From NCBI GenBank assembly GCA_016188625.1, contig JACPHL010000073.1, forward strand, positions 1 to 6,899: DNA of 6,899 nucleotides, given 5' to 3'. This document shows positions 1-6,044 of the stretch, one piece after another. Numbering within the stretch: position 1 is the stretch's first letter; each line of letters opens with the position of its first letter. Below the pieces are notes generated by a model. The model saw only the letters and a program-made list of their open reading frames with translations, made no database searches and was not told the DNA's origin. The translations under genes were made by a program, and so were the position numbers. This DNA is from Candidatus Rokuibacteriota bacterium. Its GTDB lineage: Bacteria > Methylomirabilota > Methylomirabilia > Rokubacteriales > JACPHL01.

Positions 1-750
1 ATCGTCAACGGGATGGCGCTCCACGGCGGGATCATCCCCTACGCCGCGACCTTCCTGGCCTTCTCCGACTACATGCGGCCGGCGATCCGGCTGGCGGCGC
101 TCACGGAGCTTCGGGTGATCTTCATCTTCACCCACGACTCGATCGGGCTCGGGGAGGACGGCCCGACCCACCAGCCGGTCGAGCAGCTCCTCTCGCTCCG
201 CGCCATCCCCGGCCTGGTGACCCTCAGGCCCGCCGACGCCACCGAGACGGCGGAGGCCTGGCGGGTGGCCCTCCAGCGCCACGGGCCGACGGCCCTGATC
301 CTCAGCCGCCAGGCCCTACCGGTGCTCGATCGCGCCAAGCTGGCGTCTGCCTCGGGGGTGGCCCGGGGCGCCTACGTGCTGGCGGACGGCGCGTGGCCCC
401 CCGACGTCATCCTGATCGCCAGCGGGTCCGAGGTCCACATCGCCCTGGAGGCCCAACGGATCCTCGGGGAGCGCGGGATCGGGGCGCGGGTGGTGAGCAT
501 GCCATCATGGGAGCTGTTCGACGGCCAGCCTGAGGCCTATCGCGCGGAGGTCCTGCCACCCTCCGTGTCCGCGAGGGTCGCCATCGAGGCGGGGCGCTCG
601 CTGGGCTGGAGCGCCTACGTCGGCGATCGAGGGACGATCATCGCGCTTGACCGGTTCGGGGCCTCGGCGCCGGCGGCGAAGCTCTTCGAGGCGTTCGGCT
701 TCACGCCGGAGCAGGTGGCCGCGCGGGCGGCGACCGCGCTCGGGCGGTAA
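1..750 (+). CDS. tkt: Transketolase, C-terminal part (5' end outside window)
   Basis: Transketolase moves two-carbon ketol units between sugar phosphates using thiamine diphosphate, in the cytoplasmic non-oxidative pentose phosphate pathway. Frame 1 is open from the first base to a TAA at 748-750, giving 249 visible residues of a protein usually about 660 long. Visible are the second half of the pyrimidine-binding domain (GMALHGG at visible residues 4-10, [16 protein letters not shown] at 44-59) and the C-terminal domain (LIASGSEVH, then the FGASAP and EAFGFT motifs). The GEDGPTHQP stretch is the second transketolase signature; its Asp and His (visible residues 53 and 57) correspond to substrate-contacting residues in characterised enzymes. 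The catalytic Glu that activates the cofactor should lie just upstream of the window. The closely related DXS is less likely because the C-terminal half matches transketolase throughout. The stop codon overlaps the ribosome-binding site of the next gene, as expected within an operon. Confidence 0.97.
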   Translation: MVNGMALHGGIIPYAATFLAFSDYMRPAIRLAALTELRVIFIFTHDSIGLGEDGPTHQPVEQLLSLRAIPGLVTLRPADATETAEAWRVALQRHGPTALILSRQALPVLDRAKLASASGVARGAYVLADGAWPPDVILIASGSEVHIALEAQRILGERGIGARVVSMPSWELFDGQPEAYRAEVLPPSVSARVAIEAGRSLGWSAYVGDRGTIIALDRFGASAPAAKLFEAFGFTPEQVAARAATALGR

Positions 751-755
751 AGGAG
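749..755 (+). promoter_or_regulatory. Ribosome-binding site deciding the tal-pgi start
   Basis: AAAGGAG is a strong Shine-Dalgarno match that overlaps the tkt stop codon. It lies 9 nt before the GTG at 765, a normal spacing. It is 15 nt before a second in-frame GTG at 771 and only 2 nt before an out-of-frame ATG at 758. Spacing favours 765. From memory, many relatives begin with a Met-Asn-Pro-Leu-like sequence, which would match the 771 codon, so that start remains possible. Confidence 0.7.
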
Positions 756-764
756 ACATGACTG

Positions 765-1883
765 GTGGGCGTGAACCCCCTGGAAGGGGCGCGGCGGCTC
801 GGGCAGGGCGTCTGGCTGGACTACCTCCGGCGCGGCCTGATCGCCTCCGGCGAGCTGGCCGAGCTGATCGAGGCCGGCCTCAGCGGCGTCACCTCGAACC
901 CGACCATCTTCGAGAAGGCGATCGCGGGGAGCCGGGACTACGACGAGCAGCTCCGGGCCCTGATCGCCGAGGGGAGGGAGGTCGAGGCGATCTTCGAGGG
1001 CCTGGCCGTCGAGGACATCCGGGCCGCGGCCGACCTCCTCGCCCCGGTCTACGACAAGACGGAGGGGCGCGACGGCTTCGTCAGCCTGGAGGTCTCGCCG
1101 CGGCTGGCCCATGACACGGAGGGGACCATCGAGGCCGCGCGCCGCCTCTGGCGCGCCGTCGGGCGCCCCAATGTGATGATCAAGGTCCCGGCCACCCCGC
1201 CCGGGATCCCGGCCATCGAGCGGCTGATCGCCGACGGGGTGAACGTCAACGTGACGCTGATCTTCTCCATCGAGCGCTACGAGGCCGTGGCCGAGGCGTA
1301 CCTGGCGGGGCTCGAGCGGCGCCTCCGGGAGGGGCAGCCGATCGACCGGGTCGCCTCCGTCGCGTCCTTCTTCCTGAGCCGAGTCGATAGCCTCGTAGAC
1401 AAGCGGCTCCAGGCGAAGCTCCGCGAGGCCGGGAGCGAGGACGAGGCCCACCGGCTCGAGGCCCTCCTGGGTAAGGCCGCCATCGCCAACGCGAAGCTCG
1501 CCTACGCGCGGTTCAGGGCGATCTTCGCCGGCCCGCGGTGGGCGACTCTCGCCTCCCGCGGGGCGCGGGTCCAGCGGCCGCTCTGGGCCAGCCCCGGGAC
1601 CAAGAACCCCGCCTACAGCGACCTCCACTACCTGGAGCCGCTGATCGGGCCGGACACGGTCACCACCCTTCCCCCCGCCACACTGGAGGCCTTTCGCGAC
1701 CACGGGCGCGTCCGCGCGACGCTGGAGGAGGGCCTGCCGGAGGCGGAGGCCACCGTCCGGGAGCTGGCGGCCGCGGGCGTCGATCTCGACCAGGTGACCC
1801 GCCGGCTCGAGGAGGAGGGGGTGAAGGCCTTCGCCGACTCCTTCGACGCCCTCTTCGCCTGCATCCAGGCGAAGCGGGACCTC
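765..1883 (+). CDS. tal: Transaldolase domain of the Tal-Pgi fusion
   Basis: Transaldolase transfers a dihydroxyacetone unit from sedoheptulose-7-phosphate to glyceraldehyde-3-phosphate through a Schiff base, linking pentose phosphates to fructose-6-phosphate. The domain covers residues 1 to about 373. Motifs seen are GVTSNPTIFEKAI (residues 41-53), the Schiff-base motif MIKVPAT with Lys140 (codon 1182-1184), VNVTLIFS (161-168), VASFFLSRVD (199-208) and a TKNPAYSD stretch near 279-286. These identify the long transaldolase type found in Tal-Pgi fusions. One difference is Pro277 in RPLWASPGTKN, where I expect Thr in most relatives; this comparison is from memory. The GTG start at 765 is chosen from the Shine-Dalgarno spacing. 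The frame continues past 1883 into permease-like and then meaningless sequence up to a stop at 3053, so the protein as written would have a foreign tail. The active-site Lys and surrounding barrel look intact, so activity of this half is plausible. Confidence 0.93.
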
Positions 1884-2070
1884 CTCCGCTCCGGGCTCCT
1901 CGCGGCCTGGCTCCTGGCGGCGGTACCCGCGCTCACCGAGCTGACGCTCTCCGTCATCCTGTGGTCGGCGGGGAACGAGACGATCGGCGTGATGGCCTTC
2001 AACCTCCACGAGGAGGGGAAGGTCCTGCTCTCCGCCGCGCTGGCCACGCTGATCGTGGCGGCCTCGCTCG
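1884..2070 (+). other. ABC-transporter permease-like fragment inside tal-pgi
   Basis: In the transaldolase frame, residues about 374-434 read as a hydrophobic segment (LLAAWLLAAVPALTELTLS, 378-396), then ILWSAGNETIGVMAFNLHEEG (398-418), then a second hydrophobic segment (LLSAALATLIVAAS, 421-434). I recognise this order as the end of binding-protein-dependent transport permeases of the iron/thiamine/phosphonate type (BPD_transp_1), just after their EAA loop: an L-x-ELT membrane segment, an L-W-S-x-G-x-E-T-I loop, an F-N-L-x-E-E-G turn and a last helix. Neither transaldolase nor phosphoglucose isomerase has membrane helices. No permease start, EAA loop, stop, inverted repeats or target duplications are visible, so this is only a fragment. 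The left edge is near 1880-1895 and the right edge near 2060-2076. The rightmost bases can form a 5-bp inverted repeat (CTCGG/CCGAG, 2067-2079), which may be chance at this GC content. Confidence 0.75.
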
Positions 2071-3546
2071 GCGGCCGAGCTGACGGAGTTCGCCCGGGAG
2101 GTGGTCCGGGACGGATTCCGGCACGTCCTCCTCCTGGGGATGGGAGGATCCAGCCTCTGCCCCGAGGTCCTGGCCCGGACCTTCGGCCCGGCGCGCGGCT
2201 TCCCGCGGCTCCACGTCCTGGACTCCACCGCCCCGGCGGCCATCCGGGCCGCCCAGGGACGGGTCCAGCTCCCGCGCACCCTCTTCATCGTGGCCAGCAA
2301 GTCGGGGACCACGCCGGAGGTCCATGCCTTCCACCAGTACTTCTTCGCCCGGGCGCAGGCGGCGAGCGGCGAGCGCGCCGGCGGGCAGTTCGTCGCCATC
2401 ACCGACCCCGGGACGCCTCTCGAAGCCACCGCCCGGGCGCAGGGGTTCCGCCGGGTCTTCCTGAATCCTCCGGACATCGGCGGCCGGTACTCCGCCCTCT
2501 CCTACTTCGGCCTCGTCCCCGCGGCCCTGCTGGGGCTCGACCTGGCCCGGCTCCTCGACCGCGCGGAGCGGATGGCCCAGGCGTGCGTCGCGTGCGTCCC
2601 GACCCGGGAGAACCCGGGCCTCTGGCTCGGCGCGATCCTCGGGGCGCTGGCGCGCCGAGGGCGGGACAAGCTGACCTTGCTCTGCTCGCCGGAGCTGGCC
2701 GCCTTCGGCGCCTGGCTCGAGCAGCTCGTCGCCGAGAGCACGGGGAAGGAGGGGCGGGGGATCGTCCCGGTGGAGGGCGAGCCGCTCGGCCGGGCGGACC
2801 GGTACGGGGAGGACCGGCTCTTCGTCTACCTCCGACTCGACGGAACCGCCGATTCCGGGCTGGACGCCAGGATCAGGCGGCTGGCGAAGCGGCACCCCGT
2901 GGTGACCCTTCACCTGGAGGACCCCTACGATCTCGGCGGCGAGTTCTTCCGCTGGGGTTTCGCCACCGCCGTGGCCGGCGCCGTGCTCGAGGTCGATCCG
3001 TTCGACCAGCCCAACGTCCAGGAGTCGAAGGACCTCACGCGCGACCTCCTTGACGAGTACAAGGCCACCGGGACCCTCCCCGAGGGCGAGCCGATCTGGT
3101 CGGACGAAGCGATCGCCCTGTACGGCGATGGCGCCACCGCCTCGGCCGTGGCGGAGTCCCGGAGCTTCGCCGCCGCCCTCAAGGCGCACCTCGCCCTGCT
3201 CCGGCCCGGGGATTACGCGGCGCTCACCGCCTATCTCCATCGGGGCCCCGGGACGGAGGAGGCCCTGACCGCGATCCGGCGCCGGGTGCGGGACCGCTTC
3301 AGGGTCGCGACCACCGTCGGCTACGGCCCGCGCTTCCTGCACTCCACCGGCCAGCTCCACAAGGGCGGCGGGGACAACGGCCTCTTCCTCCAGTTCACGG
3401 CGGACGACCGGACGGACCTCCCGATCCCGGGCGAGCCTTACAGCTTCGGGATCATGAAGCGGGCGCAGGCGCTTCGTGTCCATCTCATGGGGGACCCCGA
3501 GGCCGGGCTCGCGAAGGTCCGGCGCGCGGTCGAGCGGATCCGGTAA
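2071..3546 (+). CDS. pgi: Glucose-6-phosphate isomerase domain of the Tal-Pgi fusion (N-terminus lost)
   Basis: Phosphoglucose isomerase interconverts fructose-6-phosphate and glucose-6-phosphate. The homologous frame begins with AAELTEFAREV near 2071 and ends in TAA at 3544-3546. Motifs in order are LLGMGGSSLCPEV (first SIS domain, about 2131-2169), the phosphosugar-binding SKSGTT (about 2296-2313), DIGGRYSALS (matching the first PGI signature, about 2473-2502), AESTGKEG (about 2731-2754), FDQPNVQESK (matching the second PGI signature, its Lys codon at 3028-3030 being the likely catalytic Lys) and HSTGQLHKGG (about 3340-3369). All core motifs of the fusion-type isomerase are therefore present. 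What is missing is the helical segment that normally precedes the first SIS domain. The first GTG in this frame is at 2101, within the conserved region and without an evident ribosome-binding site, so it is probably not a natural start. A 24-nt gap follows before gnd. Confidence 0.9.
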   Translation, partial: AAELTEFAREVVRDGFRHVLLLGMGGSSLCPEVLARTFGPARGFPRLHVLDSTAPAAIRAAQGRVQLPRTLFIVASKSGTTPEVHAFHQYFFARAQAASGERAGGQFVAITDPGTPLEATARAQGFRRVFLNPPDIGGRYSALSYFGLVPAALLGLDLARLLDRAERMAQACVACVPTRENPGLWLGAILGALARRGRDKLTLLCSPELAAFGAWLEQLVAESTGKEGRGIVPVEGEPLGRADRYGEDRLFVYLRLDGTADSGLDARIRRLAKRHPVVTLHLEDPYDLGGEFFRWGFATAVAGAVLEVDPFDQPNVQESKDLTRDLLDEYKATGTLPEGEPIWSDEAIALYGDGATASAVAESRSFAAALKAHLALLRPGDYAALTAYLHRGPGTEEALTAIRRRVRDRFRVATTVGYGPRFLHSTGQLHKGGGDNGLFLQFTADDRTDLPIPGEPYSFGIMKRAQALRVHLMGDPEAGLAKVRRAVERIR

Positions 3547-3555
3547 GCGAGCGGG

Positions 3556-3563
3556 AAAAGGAG
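3556..3563 (+). promoter_or_regulatory. Ribosome-binding site of gnd
   Basis: AAAAGGAG lies 7 nt before the ATG at 3571, inside the 24-nt gap after the isomerase stop. It is the clearest Shine-Dalgarno sequence in the window after the one before tal-pgi. It supports the ATG at 3571 and shows that gnd can be translated independently of the broken gene upstream. Confidence 0.75.
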
Positions 3564-3570
3564 CGAAGGG

Positions 3571-4473
3571 ATGGAACTGGGCATGATCGGACTGGGGCGG
3601 ATGGGCGGCAACATGGTCCTGCGCCTCCTGAGGGGCGGCCACGCCCCGGTGGTCTACGACCGCGACCCGGCCACCGTCGCCCGCCACGTCGAGGCGGGGG
3701 CGCGGGGGGCGGCGTCCCCGGCGGACCTGGTCGAGCAACTCCGGGCCCCGCGCGCGGTCTGGATGATGGTGCCCGCGGGCCCGCCGGTGGAGGAGACCAT
3801 CGAGGCCCTGCTCCCGCACCTCGCGCCCGACGACATCGTGATCGATGGCGGCAACTCCCACTTCAAGGATTCGTCCCGCCGGGCGGAGGCGCTCCGGGCG
3901 AAGGGGATCCACTACCTCGACGCCGGGACGAGCGGCGGGATCTGGGGGCTCGAGGAGGGCTACTGCCTGATGGTCGGGGGCGAGAAGGCCGCCTTCGACC
4001 GGATCGAGCCGGTCCTGCGGACGCTCGCGCCCGAGGACGGCTACCTCCACACCGGCCGGAGCGGCAGCGGCCACTTCACCAAGATGGTCCACAACGGGAT
4101 CGAGTACGGGCTGATGCAGGCCTACGCCGAGGGGTTCGAGATCCTGAACGCCTCGGGCCTCGACCTGGATCTGGCCCGGATCGCCCGGCTCTGGAACCGC
4201 GGCAGCGTGGTGCGCTCCTGGCTTCTCGAGCTGACCCAGGCCGCCCTGGAGAAGGACCCGCGCCTTCAGGGGATCGAGGGGTACGTGGAGGACTCCGGGG
4301 AGGGGCGCTGGACCGTGCTCCAGGCCCTCGACTCCGAGGTGCCGGCCCCGCTGATCGCGCTCTCCCTGATGGAGCGCTTCCGCTCCCGCCAGGCGGAGTC
4401 GTTCGGCAACAAGCTCCTGACCGCGCTCCGCCGCGAGTTCGGCGGCCACGCCGTCCGGACGAGATCAGGCTGA
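3571..4473 (+). CDS. gnd: 6-phosphogluconate dehydrogenase, decarboxylating, short form
   Basis: The enzyme oxidatively decarboxylates 6-phosphogluconate to ribulose-5-phosphate, CO2 and reduced nicotinamide, closing the oxidative branch opened by Zwf. The protein has 300 residues, matching the short bacterial form and not the roughly 470-residue E. coli type. Visible are the Rossmann motif GLGRMGGNM (residues 7-15), MMVPAG (65-70), the substrate-binding stretch DGGNSHFKDS (92-101), DAGTSGGIWG (117-126), the catalytic segment HFTKMVHNGIEYGLMQAYAEG (168-188) with Lys171 and Asn175, and DSGEGRW (241-247), ending in FGGHAV. Asp30 at the end of the second Rossmann strand hints at NAD rather than NADP use, but Arg31 follows, so this is only an inference. 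Start ATG 3571 has a good ribosome-binding site. The stop is 3 nt before zwf, which implies translational coupling. The gene looks intact. Confidence 0.96.
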   Translation: MELGMIGLGRMGGNMVLRLLRGGHAPVVYDRDPATVARHVEAGARGAASPADLVEQLRAPRAVWMMVPAGPPVEETIEALLPHLAPDDIVIDGGNSHFKDSSRRAEALRAKGIHYLDAGTSGGIWGLEEGYCLMVGGEKAAFDRIEPVLRTLAPEDGYLHTGRSGSGHFTKMVHNGIEYGLMQAYAEGFEILNASGLDLDLARIARLWNRGSVVRSWLLELTQAALEKDPRLQGIEGYVEDSGEGRWTVLQALDSEVPAPLIALSLMERFRSRQAESFGNKLLTALRREFGGHAVRTRSG

Positions 4474-4476
4474 GCC

Positions 4477-6042
4477 ATGGAGACGAAGGTCGTGGCCACG
4501 GTCCCCTTGCCGGGTGCGGCCCCCGCCTACGCGGTCCCCGGGGCCTTGGGCCTGGTGATCTTCGGCGCTTCGGGCGACCTGACGGCCCGCAAGCTGCTGC
4601 CGGCCCTCTACACCCTCGCCGCCCAGGACCTCCTGCCCCGCTGCTTCTCCGTGGTCGGCGTGGCCCGGAGCGAGCTGGGGCAGGACGACTTCCGCCAGCG
4701 GATGCGGGCGGCCGTGGAGTCCTTCTCCCGCCTGGGCCCGGTCCGCGAGGAGGTGTGGGAGCGCCTCGCCGGGACCATCCACTACCTGTCGGCCTCTGTC
4801 GAGGACCCCCAGGGCGCCCGCCGGCTCCGGGACCTCCTGGCCCGGGTGGATCGGGCCTGCGGCACCGAGGGGAACCGCCTCTTCTACCTCGCGACCCCGC
4901 CCGCCGCCTACGCCGGGATCGTGCGGGCCCTCGGGGCGGCGGGCCTGGCGTCGGGCGGCGACGGGCGGGGCTGGGCGCGGATCATCATCGAGAAGCCCTT
5001 CGGCCGGGACCTCGAGAGCGCGCGCCAGCTGAACCGCCAGGTGCTGGAGGTCTTCCGGGAGCCCCAGGTCTACCGGATCGACCACTACCTCGGCAAGGAG
5101 ACGGTCCAGAACATCCTCGCCTTCCGCTTCGGCAACAGCATCTTCGAGCCCCTCTGGAACCGTCGCTACGTGGACCACGTCCAGATCGCGGTGGCGGAGG
5201 ACCTGGGGGAGGAGGGGCGGGGCGACTACTACGACCAGGCCGGCGCCCTCCGGGACATGGTCCAGAACCACCTGCTCCAGCTCCTCTCCCTGGTGGGGAT
5301 GGAGCCGCCCGCCTCCTTCGAGGCCGAGGCGATCCGTGACGAGAAGGTGAAGCTCCTCCGGGCGATCCGCCCGATCCCGCCGGACGCGATGGCCGAGCGG
5401 ACGCTCCGGGGGCAGTACACGGCCGGGGTGATCGGGGGGCGCCCGATCCGCGGCTACCGCGAAGTGGCCGGCGTGGCCCCGGACTCGACGACCGAGACCT
5501 ACGTAGCCCTCAGGCTCACCATCGACAACTGGCGCTGGGCCGGCGTGTCGGTCTACATCCGCACAGGGAAGGCCCTCCCCACGCGCGTCACCGAGGTGAC
5601 CATCCAGTACCGCGAGCCGCCGCTGCTCCTCTTCCGGCACGCGGATCACGCCGACCACGAGGGGCCGGATCGCCTCGAGCCGAACCGGCTGTCGCTCCGG
5701 ATCCAGCCCGACGAGGGGATCGCCCTCCGCTTCGGCCTGAAGCCCCCCGGGGAACGGATCCGCCTCGAGCCGGTCGTGATGGACTTCGGCTACGGCGAGG
5801 GCTTCGGGCGGGAGTCGCCCGAGGCCTACGAGCGCCTGCTCCTCGACGCCATGCGGGGCGACTCGACGCTCTTCATCCGGGGGGACGAGGTCGAGGCGGC
5901 GTGGACGCTGGTGACCCCGATCCTGGAGGCCTGGGAGGCCTCCAACGCCAAGGCCGTCCACCCCTACCCGGCGGGGAGCTGGGGGCCCGAGGCCGCCGAG
6001 GAGCTCATCGGGCAGGACGCCCGGCAGTGGGTCCGGCTCTGA
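4477..6042 (+). CDS. zwf: Glucose-6-phosphate 1-dehydrogenase
   Basis: The enzyme oxidises glucose-6-phosphate to 6-phosphogluconolactone and makes NAD(P)H, the entry step of the oxidative pentose phosphate pathway. It has 521 residues, slightly above the usual 480-510, mostly through an N-terminal extension of about 25 residues before the first strand. The cofactor-binding motif is IFGASGDLTARKLLPAL (28-44). Further motifs are EKPFGRD (172-178), the active-site signature RIDHYLGKE (200-208) with Asp202, His203 and Lys207, and MVQNHLLQLL (261-270), whose His265 corresponds to the catalytic base of characterised enzymes. The domain is complete to the C-terminal GSWGP near 500-504. The ATG at 4477 lies 3 nt after gnd and has no strong ribosome-binding site; a GTG at 4534 closer to the conserved start is a possible alternative. 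The stop is 2 nt before fbp. Coupled expression with gnd fits their consecutive roles; the lactonase that acts between them is not in this window. Confidence 0.97.
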   Translation: METKVVATVPLPGAAPAYAVPGALGLVIFGASGDLTARKLLPALYTLAAQDLLPRCFSVVGVARSELGQDDFRQRMRAAVESFSRLGPVREEVWERLAGTIHYLSASVEDPQGARRLRDLLARVDRACGTEGNRLFYLATPPAAYAGIVRALGAAGLASGGDGRGWARIIIEKPFGRDLESARQLNRQVLEVFREPQVYRIDHYLGKETVQNILAFRFGNSIFEPLWNRRYVDHVQIAVAEDLGEEGRGDYYDQAGALRDMVQNHLLQLLSLVGMEPPASFEAEAIRDEKVKLLRAIRPIPPDAMAERTLRGQYTAGVIGGRPIRGYREVAGVAPDSTTETYVALRLTIDNWRWAGVSVYIRTGKALPTRVTEVTIQYREPPLLLFRHADHADHEGPDRLEPNRLSLRIQPDEGIALRFGLKPPGERIRLEPVVMDFGYGEGFGRESPEAYERLLLDAMRGDSTLFIRGDEVEAAWTLVTPILEAWEASNAKAVHPYPAGSWGPEAAEELIGQDARQWVRL

Positions 6043-6044
6043 CG

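Larger units (their letters stand above)
765..3546 (+). pseudogene. Bifunctional transaldolase/glucose-6-phosphate isomerase locus, broken in this sequence
   Basis: The whole locus matches the known Tal-Pgi fusion family of about 940-950 residues, with an N-terminal transaldolase joined to a C-terminal phosphoglucose isomerase. Both catalytic domains are recognisable end to end. They lie in different frames: Tal uses the frame of the GTG at 765, and Pgi uses the frame ending in TAA at 3544-3546. The interdomain linker and N-terminal helices of the Pgi part are replaced by about 180 nt resembling an ABC permease. The Tal frame stays open as nonsense to a stop at 3051-3053, and the Pgi frame is closed upstream by TGA at 2050-2052. 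As written, no full-length fusion protein can be made. Whether the living cell carries this break or the assembly introduced it cannot be decided from the sequence. Base composition on both sides and inside the insert looks alike. The component parts are listed separately. Confidence 0.8.

Noticed and set aside
1884-2070. Simple single-base frameshift as the explanation for the tal-pgi break
   Set aside because: A single indel would leave the native linker readable in one of the other frames. Neither other forward frame gives linker-like sequence, and the Pgi frame has a stop at 2050-2052.
1884-2079. Insertion sequence or other mobile element in tal-pgi
   Set aside because: No transposase, terminal inverted repeats or target-site duplication is visible. 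The only inverted repeat is a 5-bp one at the right edge, which is expected by chance in such GC-rich DNA. The native linker is also missing, which insertion alone would not cause.
615-2477. Open frame of 620 codons on the - strand
   Set aside because: It is antisense to tkt and tal-pgi, has biased composition and no motifs, and crosses real gene boundaries.
1999-4449. Open frame of 816 codons on the - strand
   Set aside because: It lies opposite the well-supported isomerase and gnd genes. Its translation is low-complexity, rich in Arg, Gly, Pro, Glu and Leu, as expected from the complement of very GC-rich coding sequence, and it contains no recognisable domain.
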